Source of the DNA: a virus
Virus record (IMG/VR): IMGVR_UViG_3300021091_004015
Coordinates: 1 to 64,000 of that record
Length of the DNA: 64,000 bases
Reading direction: 5' to 3' (one strand)
A program made the translations under genes and the position numbers. Positions 8,182 to 16,696 of this stretch are shown piece after piece (the first letter of the stretch is position 1; each line of letters begins with the position of its first letter). The notes beneath the pieces are model-generated. The model ran no database searches. It saw only the letters and a list, made by a program, of their open reading frames with translations, and was not told the DNA's origin.

Positions 8182-8870
8182 AACTTACAATAATATCAGA
8201 TACTCACAACCACCACAAAAGAGTTACAGATGATTTACCAGGAGGTGACTTATTAATTCATGCAGGTGACCTTAGTTCTATGGGGTACGAACATGAAATA
8301 ACTGAGTTCGCTAAATGGTATAATAAACTTGATGGTTATGACCATAAAGTATTTATCGCAGGAAACCACGATTGGGGTTTTCAGAATAATACTGAAAAAA
8401 TCAAAGGGTTACTTACAGGGTATAAAAATATAGATTACCTTGAAGACGAATTCATGGGAATCCAAGAAGGTGACGGTCCTGAAATTAAAATTTGGGGTAG
8501 TCCTTGGCAACCTGAATTTTACAATTGGGCATTTAATCTTCCTCGTAATGGTGAAGAATTAAAAGCAAAATGGGATATGATTCCTGATGATGTGGATATC
8601 CTTATAACTCACGGCCCTGCTTGGGGATTTGTTGATGATGTTGAGGGTTGCAGAGGAGAACACTTAGGTTGTGAGTTACTTGCTGAAAGAATTAAACAAA
8701 TCAAACCTAAAATACATATCTGTGGTCATATCCATACAGGTCACGGACACTATTTTGATGGTCATACTCACTACTTTAACGCATCTGTGTTAAATGAAAG
8801 ATATCTATATTCTCACACACCGTGGGTTATTGATTGGGACCCTATTACAAATGAAGTAAAATTTGTCTAA
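8178..8870 (+). CDS. Calcineurin-like metallophosphoesterase
   Basis: The 230-aa protein carries the full motif series: ISDTHNHH, HAGDLSSMG, AGNHDWGF, ITHGPAWG and CGHIHTGHGH. These supply the dimetal ligands of the calcineurin-like superfamily. It is coupled by ATGA to the upstream 64-aa gene. Substrates in this family include cyclic nucleotides, RNA ends and phosphoproteins. Given the RNA ligases elsewhere in the window, RNA-end processing is possible but not shown. Confidence 0.88.
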   Translation: MKLTIISDTHNHHKRVTDDLPGGDLLIHAGDLSSMGYEHEITEFAKWYNKLDGYDHKVFIAGNHDWGFQNNTEKIKGLLTGYKNIDYLEDEFMGIQEGDGPEIKIWGSPWQPEFYNWAFNLPRNGEELKAKWDMIPDDVDILITHGPAWGFVDDVEGCRGEHLGCELLAERIKQIKPKIHICGHIHTGHGHYFDGHTHYFNASVLNERYLYSHTPWVIDWDPITNEVKFV

Positions 8871-8871
8871 T

Positions 8872-9060
8872 ATGAAAGTGTATATAACTGAAAACAAAGA
8901 AGTGTACGAAAAAATTAGACAGATTTTATCGGGGATTGCATTTTTTAGACACACGGATACGGAGTATTTCATTAAAGTAAGAAAAAACCCAGTGATAGAA
9001 AATTTTTTAGAACTGGGTTTAATTTCTGAATACAATGAAGTGAGTGAAGTTACTCCTTAG
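8872..9060 (+). CDS. Hypothetical protein (62 aa)
   Basis: It starts 1 base after the phosphoesterase stop (MKVYITENKEV). A small mixed alpha/beta protein with no recognised family. Its 3' end overlaps the convergent ADP-ribosyltransferase-like gene by 11 bases. Confidence 0.55.
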   Translation: MKVYITENKEVYEKIRQILSGIAFFRHTDTEYFIKVRKNPVIENFLELGLISEYNEVSEVTP

Positions 9061-9478
9061 TTTTACGTATTGAAATTATCTTAACACCTTTACCTTTATT
9101 TTTTAAGGTAACTTCATTTTCATGTGGATATAAAACGTTGTTATAGACTGTTTCACCAACATCAACTAGTTTTTTAGGTGCTAATACGGTTATTATGTAG
9201 GATTGGTCTCCGACACCATCGGCATATGAATGATTATTTAATAAATCCTTTTTACTTGTTGAGTAATGGGACCCCAACTCGTTAGTGTTAATATCTTCTT
9301 TACTTTCGACATGTATTATCCTGAATAATCTTATTTCTTCAGGTAAATTTTTTACACTATGTATAATATCTTCTAAAACTTCTTTAGCCTCATCTTCATC
9401 ATAATTCATATCCCGTTTTAATAAAGAAAGATATTTTTCTTTATTAATTTTTTCGGTAAGCAACTGAAGTAGTTTCAT
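9050..9478 (-). CDS. Probable mono-ADP-ribosyltransferase with virion-targeting N terminus
   Basis: The first 20 residues (LLQLLTEKINKEKYLSLL) resemble the late-protein tag. After a helical stretch the protein shows the three R-S-E class landmarks in order. These are an Arg on a beta strand (RLFRIIHV), an STS strand (GSHYSTSKK) and an ExE element (HENEVTL) near the C terminus, separated by typical strands (YIITVLAP). This class moves ADP-ribose from NAD to proteins; T4 Alt is packaged and modifies host RNA polymerase. A class B element (9483-9489) lies 5 bases upstream. The ART call rests on short motifs only. Confidence 0.55.
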   Translation of the reverse strand: MKLLQLLTEKINKEKYLSLLKRDMNYDEDEAKEVLEDIIHSVKNLPEEIRLFRIIHVESKEDINTNELGSHYSTSKKDLLNNHSYADGVGDQSYIITVLAPKKLVDVGETVYNNVLYPHENEVTLKNKGKGVKIISIRKTKE

Positions 9479-9496
9479 ATAGATAAATATGGAAGA

Positions 9497-9670
9497 CTAA
9501 ACCTTTCGTCTGGTCACTGAAGGTTTTCTCTCCACCTTATATTTTATTTCGACCTCGCAAGGATTAACCATACTCTTTTTACTATCATATCTCCATATAG
9601 TGATTGTTTCATCGTCCTCATAACGACGCTCCCATTTTTTATGTTCGATTTGCTCCTTTTTCTTACTCAT
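9497..9670 (-). CDS. Small basic protein (57 aa)
   Basis: ATG at 9670 (MSKKKEQIEHKKWERRYEDD) runs to TAG at 9497-9499. It is highly charged, with a basic tail (KVERKPSVTRRKV). A class B TATTTAT element lies upstream on the same strand (9692-9698). It fills most of the gap between two tagged genes and has a codon pattern like its neighbours. Function unknown. Confidence 0.5.
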   Translation of the reverse strand: MSKKKEQIEHKKWERRYEDDETITIWRYDSKKSMVNPCEVEIKYKVERKPSVTRRKV

Positions 9671-9728
9671 AGAGCTAAGTTACGTAAAAAAATAAATATA
9701 TCCAAATTGAGATATTTATAATAGAATA

Positions 9729-10781
9729 ATGAGCAATAGTCAACTTAAAATATTAATGACCGAAGAACAATTCAATCAACTATTGAATGAGGATAGGGGG
9801 GTCAACAGAGCGTCTATATCGTATAGTAATATTATATTAGAAAAAATTGAACCTTATATTTTAAACTCATTAAAGTCTAAAAAATCTGAAACGATTAAAT
9901 TTAAAATCCCATTGAATGATTTATCGAGCGTGTGGGAGAATGATTTAGAAGGTTATTCCGAATTCCCCATTTTTGAGATTAGAGTAGAGTTGAATATATC
10001 AATCCAAACGAAGAATCAAATGGATTACCTTTTTAGTACTGGTGGAGGGGCTGAACAAATTAACGATAATAGTACTGAAGATTCTTTTGTATCATTACCA
10101 CCAAGAGGTTTACCTAAAAATGTGAAAGAAATGATTGATTCTAGTTTAAGTGCAAAATTTAGTTTTGATGTTTTCTTAAGGAAAGATGTTGGTGAAAATG
10201 ATAAACAAGATTTAATATACGATTTAAGGGATACAATTTTACACGAAACAAATCACATGTTAGAATTTTTCAAAAAACATGAGAATAGTTCTGGTAATAT
10301 TGACGTAGCATTAAGTTACGCAGGTAAAAGGAATTTTAATGTGCCTAATCACATATATGAAATATGGAGAGAATTTCAAACAATGGTGTATTTCTCGGAA
10401 CCATATGAAATGAGGGCTATGGTACAGGAAATGTATAGTGTTAGATTAAGAAAACCGTTTGAAGCGTTTAAACAACATAGATATTATAAAGCGGCAGAAA
10501 TAATGGAAAATTTTAACGCTGATAAAATGTTTGATGTTCTTATCCAAAGAATAGAAGATTACAATCCTGATTACCTAATACCAATATTAACTAACTTATG
10601 GAAATGGTTTATTTCTGAATATTTTGCAATGTTAGAAGCTCAAGGATTCACACCTAACAAAAAGTTAGAAAAATCAGTACATATTTTGGATATTATGAAA
10701 TTATTACAACCAAGGATTAATAAAGCTGGTTCAAGACTAAAAAGAAAATTTAATACCTTATATTCCATATCACCTGATTGA
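9729..10781 (+). CDS. Tagged zinc metalloprotease-like virion protein
   Basis: The 350-aa protein begins with the tag ILMTEEQFNQLLNED. HETNH at residues 172-176 is an HExxH zinc site, and the later YEMRAMVQEMYS could give the third ligand. The rest is helical. The gene follows a class B element (9713-9719). The overall plan resembles the 18186 protein, though overall similarity is low. A packaged protease could act on a host protein during entry or on the prohead. Confidence 0.65.
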   Translation: MSNSQLKILMTEEQFNQLLNEDRGVNRASISYSNIILEKIEPYILNSLKSKKSETIKFKIPLNDLSSVWENDLEGYSEFPIFEIRVELNISIQTKNQMDYLFSTGGGAEQINDNSTEDSFVSLPPRGLPKNVKEMIDSSLSAKFSFDVFLRKDVGENDKQDLIYDLRDTILHETNHMLEFFKKHENSSGNIDVALSYAGKRNFNVPNHIYEIWREFQTMVYFSEPYEMRAMVQEMYSVRLRKPFEAFKQHRYYKAAEIMENFNADKMFDVLIQRIEDYNPDYLIPILTNLWKWFISEYFAMLEAQGFTPNKKLEKSVHILDIMKLLQPRINKAGSRLKRKFNTLYSISPD

Positions 10782-10782
10782 T

Positions 10783-10826
10783 ACATTTTGTCATAACACC
10801 TCATTTTAAAAATGACATTTTGTCAT
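10783..10826. promoter_or_regulatory. Repeated ACATTTTGTCAT element upstream of dnaK
   Basis: ACATTTTGTCAT occurs at 10783-10794 and again at 10815-10826. The second copy is part of a perfect inverted repeat, ATGACA-TTT-TGTCAT. It is followed by a T run, so the second copy may also terminate the upstream gene. Two identical copies beside a chaperone gene suggest an operator, but no CIRCE element is present. Confidence 0.45.
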
Positions 10827-10911
10827 GTTTTTTTGTTTGGTATAAAATTTAACATATGTGTATGGACTTGATTCCATAATTTATTTTTTATATAATTAAT
10901 CAAAAAAAAGT

Positions 10912-12774
10912 ATGAGTAAAATTATTGGTATTGACTTAGGTACTACAAATTCATGTGTTGCAGTCATGGAAGGTAGTGAACCTGTAGTAATTACGAACAG
11001 TGAAGGGAAAAGAACCACACCTTCAATTGTAGGATTTATTAATGGTGGTGAAAGAAAGATTGGGGACCCTGCTAAAAGACAGTCGGTAATTAATCCTGAT
11101 AAAACTGTACACTCAATCAAAAGATTTATGGGGTCTAGTTTTGACGAAACTAAAAGTGAAGTCAAAAGAGTACCTTATAAAGTTGTTAGTGAAAAAAACA
11201 ACCCTAAAGTTTCTATTGATAATAGAAAATACACCCCACAAGAAATTTCGGCAATGATTTTACAAAAGATGAAACAAACTGCCGAAGATTACTTGGGGGA
11301 AACTGTTACTGAAGCGGTTATCACAGTACCAGCATATTTTAATGATGCCCAAAGACAAGCAACTAAAGAAGCAGGTGAGATTGCGGGGTTAAATGTTAGA
11401 CGAATAATTAATGAACCTACGGCCGCTGCGTTGGCGTATGGTCTTGATAAAAAGTCTAAGGATATGAAAATTGTGGTATTTGACTGTGGTGGAGGAACTC
11501 ACGATGTTTCTATTTTAGATTTAGGTGACGGTGTGTTTGAAGTACTATCAACAGATGGAGATACCCATCTTGGGGGTGATGATTTTGACCAAGTAATTAT
11601 TGATTGGTTAGTAAGTGAATTTAAAGATGAAAATGGGTTAGACCTTAAACAAGATTCAATGGCCTTACAGAGACTTCGAGAATCTGCGGAAAAGGCTAAA
11701 ATTGAGTTATCATCCACAAATAGTACTGAAATAAATCTACCGTACATTATGCCTGTTGACGGTATTCCAAAACACTTGGTTAGAACTTTAACAAAATCTA
11801 AATTTGAACAACTTATAGATGGTTTGATTTCTAGAACTATCAATCCTTGTAAAACGGCATTAAAAAATGCGGGTCTAAAGGTTAGTGACATAGATGAGAT
11901 TATTTTAGTTGGTGGGTCAACACGTATTCCTGCAATTCAGGAGGCGGTTAAAAAATTCTTCAGTAAAGAACCATCTAAAGGGGTTAACCCTGATGAAGTT
12001 GTTGCACTTGGGGCGGCAATTCAGGGAGGAGTTTTAGGCGGAGATGTTAAAGATGTTCTATTGTTAGATGTTACACCTCTATCATTAGGTATCGAAACCA
12101 TGGGAGGTGTGTATACAAAATTAATTGAGTCTAACACGACAATCCCAACTAAAAAATCACAGGTATTCTCAACTGCAGTTGACAACCAACCATCTGTTGA
12201 GATTCACGTATTACAGGGTGAAAGATTAATGGCTAAAGATAACCGAACTATCGGAAGATTCCATTTAGACGGTATCCCACCATCAATGAGAGGGGTTCCT
12301 CAAATCGAAGTAACATTTGATATAGACGCTAACGGTATAATTAATGTATCAGCGTTGGATAAGGGGACAAACAAACAACAAACAATTCGTATTGAAGCTT
12401 CATCAGGTTTATCAAAAGATGAGATTGAGAATATGAAACGTGAAGCGGAGTTAAATGCGGAATCGGATAAAAAGGCAAAAGAAGAAGCAGAGATTTTAAA
12501 CGGGGCTGATAGTACGATATTTAATGTTGAAAAGACACTAAAAGACCTTGATGATAAAATCTCAGAAGAACAAAAATCGGAAATAGTGGAATCACTTGAA
12601 AAACTAAAAGAGGCTCATAAAAATAAAGATATTGAGTCTATCAAATCAACGACAGATGAAGTGAACACTAAATTTCAAAAAATTACACAAGACTTATATA
12701 GTCAGGTAAATGACCAAATGGGGGACATTAATTTTGATGGGTCAGATGTGGAATTTGAGGAAGTTGGTAAATAA
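10912..12774 (+). CDS. dnaK: Chaperone DnaK (Hsp70), full length
   Basis: The 620-aa protein starts [18 protein letters not shown], has the nucleotide-binding domain ([24 protein letters not shown]) and a linker near [19 protein letters not shown]. The beta substrate-binding domain has [16 protein letters not shown], and a helical lid ends in the acidic FEEVGK. All ATPase landmarks are present. The usual DLGGGTFDVS reads [10 protein letters not shown], an unusual pair of changes in the phosphate loop. No DnaJ or GrpE is seen nearby, so host co-chaperones are probably used. It is a rare cargo for a phage and likely helps fold phage proteins. Confidence 0.96.
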   Translation: MSKIIGIDLGTTNSCVAVMEGSEPVVITNSEGKRTTPSIVGFINGGERKIGDPAKRQSVINPDKTVHSIKRFMGSSFDETKSEVKRVPYKVVSEKNNPKVSIDNRKYTPQEISAMILQKMKQTAEDYLGETVTEAVITVPAYFNDAQRQATKEAGEIAGLNVRRIINEPTAAALAYGLDKKSKDMKIVVFDCGGGTHDVSILDLGDGVFEVLSTDGDTHLGGDDFDQVIIDWLVSEFKDENGLDLKQDSMALQRLRESAEKAKIELSSTNSTEINLPYIMPVDGIPKHLVRTLTKSKFEQLIDGLISRTINPCKTALKNAGLKVSDIDEIILVGGSTRIPAIQEAVKKFFSKEPSKGVNPDEVVALGAAIQGGVLGGDVKDVLLLDVTPLSLGIETMGGVYTKLIESNTTIPTKKSQVFSTAVDNQPSVEIHVLQGERLMAKDNRTIGRFHLDGIPPSMRGVPQIEVTFDIDANGIINVSALDKGTNKQQTIRIEASSGLSKDEIENMKREAELNAESDKKAKEEAEILNGADSTIFNVEKTLKDLDDKISEEQKSEIVESLEKLKEAHKNKDIESIKSTTDEVNTKFQKITQDLYSQVNDQMGDINFDGSDVEFEEVGK

Positions 12775-12794
12775 TCCGAAAAAAAAAATAAAGG

Positions 12795-12822
12795 ACCCTG
12801 AGTAATAATTCAGGGTTTTTTA
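12795..12822 (+). terminator. Rho-independent terminator after dnaK
   Basis: ACCCTGA pairs with TCAGGGT around an 8-base loop, followed by six T. It leads directly into the TATCTTTG box of the next gene. Confidence 0.85.
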
Positions 12823-12823
12823 T

Positions 12824-12831
12824 TATCTTTG
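12824..12831 (+). promoter_or_regulatory. Class A -7 box TATCTTTG, leaderless start
   Basis: The box ends 4 bases before ATG 12836. No clear TTG is seen 19 bases upstream because the dnaK terminator occupies that position. Confidence 0.6.
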
Positions 12832-12835
12832 TGAT

Positions 12836-13336
12836 ATGAAAACAAAGTTACCATACGAAATGACAGGAATAGCGATTAAAGGTTATAGTGATTCTTTAAC
12901 CGCAAGAACAGAAACAAATGATTGTGTTGTTAGGGCTTTCGCTTCCTCTTTTGATGTAACTTATGATTATGCTCATAAATACGTGGCTGAAGAGTTTAAA
13001 AGACAACCAAGAAAAGGTACATATTTCACCGCATCTAAGATGGTTAAACTTTCTGAGAGCATGTTCAAGGTTAACGGTAAAAAAATACTCCCTATTGGGA
13101 CAGAAATTAAAAGTGTTATATACCCATTTTCACTTTCATATGATGTTAAAGTAAAAGGTGAAACCAAAAAAAGACAAATGACTGTTGGTACATTTGTAAA
13201 GAAAAACCCGAAAGGAACATTCTTCGTATTAGTTAGAAGACATGCGTTTACAATTAAAGATGGAGTTGTTATCGGGAACCCTGAAGATGCGATAAAAACA
13301 AAACGTCCTATGATGGCGGCGTTCAAAATTAAATAA
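12836..13336 (+). CDS. Putative papain-like/C39-type cysteine peptidase fold protein
   Basis: The 166-aa protein has NDCVVRAFASSF near residue 32, with a Cys at the start of a helix. Near the C terminus is RRHAFTIKDGVVIGN, a His on a strand followed by a turn and Asn. This Cys-His arrangement is typical of papain-like folds in small phage and plasmid proteins. Catalytic activity is not proven by sequence. The gene is leaderless behind a TATCTTTG box and is followed after 3 bases by the HAD gene. Confidence 0.55.
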   Translation: MKTKLPYEMTGIAIKGYSDSLTARTETNDCVVRAFASSFDVTYDYAHKYVAEEFKRQPRKGTYFTASKMVKLSESMFKVNGKKILPIGTEIKSVIYPFSLSYDVKVKGETKKRQMTVGTFVKKNPKGTFFVLVRRHAFTIKDGVVIGNPEDAIKTKRPMMAAFKIK

Positions 13337-13339
13337 GTT

Positions 13340-13918
13340 ATGAAAGTATTATTTTTAGACCATGATGGAGTAATTTGTCTCTCCAATAATTGGGGTGGAC
13401 GAACAAAGAAATGGGCAAAGTATCGTAGTGAAAACCCTGATAGTAGTAAAGATAAAAAAGATGTTCCTGTAGAATATCGTTTTGATGACTTCGATAAAAA
13501 GGCAATTAAGATACTTAATGAAATAATAGAAGAAACAGGTTGTGAAATTGTTGTAAGTTCTGATTGGAAGTTACACGCAACATTAGAAGAACTTGGTGAT
13601 TACTACGAAAGTCAAGGGATTATCAAACGACCAATTGCTCTAACACCAAACATACAAAATTGTAAAGATTACGATAGTAATTTTTTATGGTCACGACGAT
13701 GGGAGTCGGAACAAATACGAACTATTGAAATAAAACAATACCTTCACGATAATCCTGAAGTAACACATTGGGTTTCTGTAGATGATTTGAATATGGGAAA
13801 AATTGGTGAGCCTTGGAAAGATGAATGGGCAATTGATAATTTTGTTTTAACACCAAAATCTAATGAAGGGATTAAACAATCAGGAGTAAAAGAAAAAATA
13901 TTAAATTATTTTAAATAA
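13340..13918 (+). CDS. HAD-family phosphatase of RNA-repair type
   Basis: The N-terminal LFLDHDGVICL carries the nucleophile Asp and second Asp of HAD phosphatases. VVSSDWKLHATLEELGDYY supplies motif II. The later VSVDDLN and the LTPKSNEG ending match the HAD domain found in multidomain RNA-repair proteins. At 192 aa it is a stand-alone version. It probably removes phosphates, perhaps from RNA 3' ends, and would complement the kinase at 15510 and the ligases at 41461 and 42562. Confidence 0.7.
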   Translation: MKVLFLDHDGVICLSNNWGGRTKKWAKYRSENPDSSKDKKDVPVEYRFDDFDKKAIKILNEIIEETGCEIVVSSDWKLHATLEELGDYYESQGIIKRPIALTPNIQNCKDYDSNFLWSRRWESEQIRTIEIKQYLHDNPEVTHWVSVDDLNMGKIGEPWKDEWAIDNFVLTPKSNEGIKQSGVKEKILNYFK

Positions 13919-13920
13919 AA

Positions 13921-13941
13921 AACCCCTTTCGGGGTTTTTTT
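13921..13941. terminator. Bidirectional terminator
   Basis: AACCCC-TTTC-GGGGTT is flanked by A and T runs. It separates the HAD gene (plus) from the holin-like gene (minus) and should work in both directions. Confidence 0.9.
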
Positions 13942-14170
13942 ATTCTTCAGTAGTTTCGTCTTCCTTAAAAAAGTTAGTTAAAAACTTACCAACTACACCT
14001 AAAGCGATTGAAGCACCTATCATGGCTCTTAATTCAGTAACCGTGAATAGTTCTTTTAAAGTATCCCATTGCCAAATACCACCGATTGCGATAACGGTAG
14101 CAACTGCCAATAATGAATCACCTAATTTTCTCCACTTTTTAGGTGTTGGTGACCAATAATGTTTCATCAT
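13940..14170 (-). CDS. Holin candidate (76 aa, two membrane helices)
   Basis: Two hydrophobic segments (LLAVATVIAIGGIWQW and LRAMIGASIALGVVGKFL) are joined by a short charged loop. The tail is acidic (FKEDETTEE) and the N terminus basic. This size and topology fit class II holins, which open the inner membrane for lysis enzymes. No lysin is adjacent; the muramidase lies 9 kb away. A structural membrane protein is the main alternative. Confidence 0.5.
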   Translation of the reverse strand: MMKHYWSPTPKKWRKLGDSLLAVATVIAIGGIWQWDTLKELFTVTELRAMIGASIALGVVGKFLTNFFKEDETTEE

Positions 14171-14193
14171 GATTTTTATTTTAATTTAGTTTA

Positions 14194-14325
14194 TTATCTT
14201 CCTTGACCTTTATAAGATTTTGGTTTTTCTTCTTTTGGTCCATACTTTTTTTTAAGTTTACCAACAGTTTTTTTTCCAAAGCTTACTTTCATTGAAGATG
14301 ATGAGGTTGATTTTCCTTTTGCCAT
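14194..14325 (-). CDS. Small very basic protein (43 aa)
   Basis: ATG at 14325 gives MAKGKSTSSSSMKVSFGKK and then VGKLKKKYGPKEEKPKS, ending KGQGR. It is Ser- and Lys-rich and probably disordered or nucleic-acid binding. A class B element lies upstream (14360-14366). It is immediately followed by the holin candidate on the same strand. I recall similar small basic proteins in related phages, without a known role. Confidence 0.55.
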   Translation of the reverse strand: MAKGKSTSSSSMKVSFGKKTVGKLKKKYGPKEEKPKSYKGQGR

Positions 14326-14370
14326 TTTATTGATTTTATACGGTTTATTTTAGTCATTTATAAATATCAA

Positions 14371-14402
14371 TAAAAAAGGGGATAGTAGCGAACCTCCCCT
14401 TT
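14371..14402 (-). terminator. Terminator of the tagged 170-aa gene
   Basis: Read on the minus strand, AAAGGGGA pairs with TCCCCTTT across a 12-base loop and is followed by T residues. It sits between the 14452 gene and the small basic protein. Confidence 0.65.
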
Positions 14403-14451
14403 GTTTTATTACCTTAACAGTAACGGTCCTAAAAGTCCTCTGTAAAGAGGA

Positions 14452-14964
14452 TTATTTTTCTTTGACTAATACCAAACATCTTTTCAGATACTCTTTAGCT
14501 CTTGGAGCGGTATCTGAATGTTTAAGAACCTTCTCGATATCCTTAACTAAATCTTCTCCGTGTTCGTTTTCCTTATATAACTCAACTACCTTGTCCATAG
14601 CTTTGTTACATTTACCAGAGGTCTCATCAAAATAATTTTTATTTCTAAATTTATTAATGTGATTCATTAGATTATATGCCAAATGTTGACCACCGTCATC
14701 CACATCGTGAAGTCTTAATGTTCTTAACATATCTAAAGTATCGACCATACCATTTATCCCACCGTCTCTTTTTAACATAGATGTTGTATAATTTCTAAAG
14801 TTGTCTGAAGGACCAACTATTTCATCTAACGGTAATGAATTTTCAGGAACACAATTTAATTTTTCCTCAGTTGTTTCACTTTTTGGTTCCATACTATTTT
14901 CTTCGTTTATGTATTTTTTAATAATACTTCGAAGTTTAGCCTCATGTATCAAGTATTTTTTCAT
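14452..14964 (-). CDS. Tagged virion protein of unknown function (170 aa)
   Basis: It begins with YLIHEAKLRSIIKKYINEE, a clear example of the shared N-terminal signature. The remainder is helical with a Glu-rich linker (MEPKSETTEEKL). A class B element (14979-14985) lies 14 bases upstream. No catalytic motif is seen. It is probably carried in the head. Confidence 0.65.
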   Translation of the reverse strand: MKKYLIHEAKLRSIIKKYINEENSMEPKSETTEEKLNCVPENSLPLDEIVGPSDNFRNYTTSMLKRDGGINGMVDTLDMLRTLRLHDVDDGGQHLAYNLMNHINKFRNKNYFDETSGKCNKAMDKVVELYKENEHGEDLVKDIEKVLKHSDTAPRAKEYLKRCLVLVKEK

Positions 14965-15085
14965 AAAATTCTTTTTATATAAATATATTTACAAGATGAT
15001 TTATTCGTAAATAGTTGTATTTATAATTTAGATAAATTAATCTGCGAGTTTTATACCATAAATTTTAAATCCATTTAAATGGAAG

Positions 15086-15304
15086 ATGACAGTAGCGATA
15101 AAGACGTGGAAGAAAATCTTCAAAGAAAATCTTTCGGTAAAATTTTTAATGATGGGAATGTTCTTCAATCCATTTGGGTTCGATATCATTCAGTATCAAC
15201 TGTACTCACTGACAGGAAGTTTGTGGTGGGCAAATTTAATTTTATATTGCGTTTCGGCTCTTTGCTTTGGGTTATATTTTTACTTAAGAGAACCCTCTAA
15301 ATAA
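15086..15304 (+). CDS. Small membrane protein (72 aa)
   Basis: An amphipathic basic N terminus precedes two hydrophobic segments (VKFLMMGMFFNPFGFD and ANLILYCVSALCFGLYFYL). A competing frame from 15079 is less coherent, so this frame was chosen. A TATTTAT element is at 15018-15024. The 3' end overlaps the convergent 15280 gene by 25 bases. Confidence 0.6.
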   Translation: MTVAIKTWKKIFKENLSVKFLMMGMFFNPFGFDIIQYQLYSLTGSLWWANLILYCVSALCFGLYFYLREPSK

Positions 15305-15513
15305 TCGTCATCATCATTCTCCTTTTTCTCATCGGAAATAGGTGGCATCATACCTGTAATCCAGATATCAAAAATCATGAATCCTGACCAATATATAATC
15401 TCGTTGATATTGTATTCTGAAGGGTCTGTGGTGTACATAAAAAGTACGTATACAACTTTGAATACAATGTATATTTTAATCGCACCAACTATAAGACTTA
15501 AAAATTTTATCAT
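15280..15513 (-). CDS. Small membrane protein (77 aa)
   Basis: Two hydrophobic helices (LSLIVGAIKIYIVFKVVYVL and IYWSGFMIFDIWITGM) precede an acidic tail (DEKKENDDDDYLEGSLK). The start overlaps the stop of the upstream kinase gene as ATGA, so the two are translationally coupled. Function unknown. Confidence 0.6.
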   Translation of the reverse strand: MIKFLSLIVGAIKIYIVFKVVYVLFMYTTDPSEYNINEIIYWSGFMIFDIWITGMMPPISDEKKENDDDDYLEGSLK

Positions 15514-15899
15514 AACTTAAATTCAAAACGATTTTTCATTTGTTCTAACTTGTCTTCAGGAACCCCGTGTTTATTAACACCACCGTGCCTATTTTCAACC
15601 ACAATACTGAAGACCGTATATCCATGTTCTTTTGCAAGTTTGAAATATGGTTCCATTTCCCAATCTTGTGTAAAGGTATTGGACACCGCAATTTCTTTGA
15701 TACCCGATGTCATAGCATGTCCAACAAACTCTTGACATTCTTTATGAGCCTCTTTTATTTCTGAAGGGACAAAATTATAATTACCATCGTTATCATAAAA
15801 ATAGTGGTCGGCCTCAAATACGTTCGATGTCAATTGTTTAGCAAATGTTGATTTTCCTGAACCAGGTATCCCGCGAACAATATATAAAATTTTATCCAT
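15510..15899 (-). CDS. P-loop kinase (polynucleotide-kinase-like)
   Basis: The 129-aa protein starts ILYIVRGIPGSGKSTFAK, a Walker A motif. EADHYFYDNDGNYNF follows in the position of the lid/acceptor region of NEDD4-binding-protein-2-like and T4 Pnk-like kinases, and then a VSNTFTQDWEME strand-loop. It would phosphorylate a small substrate or an RNA/DNA 5' end. With RNA ligases and the HAD phosphatase in the window, an RNA-repair role is attractive but inferred. Confidence 0.75.
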   Translation of the reverse strand: MDKILYIVRGIPGSGKSTFAKQLTSNVFEADHYFYDNDGNYNFVPSEIKEAHKECQEFVGHAMTSGIKEIAVSNTFTQDWEMEPYFKLAKEHGYTVFSIVVENRHGGVNKHGVPEDKLEQMKNRFEFKL

Positions 15900-15958
15900 A
15901 GTACAAATATAAACACTTTTTGTTTAATAAACAACTATTTATTAAGAAACGTTTTTGT

Positions 15959-16585
15959 ATGAAAAACATCGACTTAATAATTTCAAAAGTTCTCAATGAA
16001 TATAAAAATCCTCCTATGAGGTTAACTGAAGATGTAAAAGTTTCAGATAATATGAGATATCACCTTAACAATAATTTGAGATTAAGTGAAAATGTAAACA
16101 GAATTTATTCTGATAAGTTTTTTAATTTAATCAACGAAGCAAGAAAATTATATTTTAATAATAAACTCTCGTTGAATGAAAATGATATTTGGATTGTTGA
16201 GTCTGATTTAGGTAAAAAAGTGATTCTTGAAAGTGGTGAAAAAGTTTGGTTAAATGTCCCAATTTATGAAGATATCCACGGTTCTGTGGAGCGCACTTAT
16301 TTTGAAGAAAGTGGTTTTTTAAATGAAGCCGAATACCAAGGAAGAAAAGTTCAATTAGGTAAAATAATGCAAGGAGATATTAAAAAGTTCAAAGTGTACG
16401 TTAAAAACGACAAAGGAAAAGTTGTAAAAGTAAACTTTGGTTTTGGTGGAAAATCTGCTAAAGGTAAACGAATGACTATTAAGAAAAATAACCCACAAAG
16501 AAGAAAATCTTTTAGAGCTAGACACAATTGTGCAAATCCAGGACCAAGATGGAAACCAAGATATTGGGCATGTAGAACGTGGTAA
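15959..16585 (+). CDS. Tagged structural protein with Arg-rich C-terminal domain (208 aa)
   Basis: I placed the start at ATG 15959 (MKNIDLIISKVLNEYKNP). The N terminus repeats tag-like blocks (MRLTEDV, LRLSENV, LSLNEND). The C terminus is a compact basic domain with RRKSFRARHNC, PGPRW and RYWACRTW. I recall this pattern from virion proteins of marine T4-like phages, without a proven role. A class B element is at 15936-15942. Confidence 0.65.
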   Translation: MKNIDLIISKVLNEYKNPPMRLTEDVKVSDNMRYHLNNNLRLSENVNRIYSDKFFNLINEARKLYFNNKLSLNENDIWIVESDLGKKVILESGEKVWLNVPIYEDIHGSVERTYFEESGFLNEAEYQGRKVQLGKIMQGDIKKFKVYVKNDKGKVVKVNFGFGGKSAKGKRMTIKKNNPQRRKSFRARHNCANPGPRWKPRYWACRTW

Positions 16586-16696
16586 TGATTTAAATAAATA
16601 AATGTGAGATTTCACTAACTTTTATTGCAAAAAGATAGGCTTTACAATACCCAAATTTTCCGTATCTAACCAATTTGTGTTTCATACTAATAAATA

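Noticed and set aside
10783-10826. A CIRCE heat-shock operator.
   Set aside because: The sequence TTAGCACTC-N9-GAGTGCTAA is not present; the repeat here is a different one.
15079-15300. A 73-codon ORF starting at 15079.
   Set aside because: The overlapping frame at 15086 gives a coherent two-helix membrane protein, while this frame does not.
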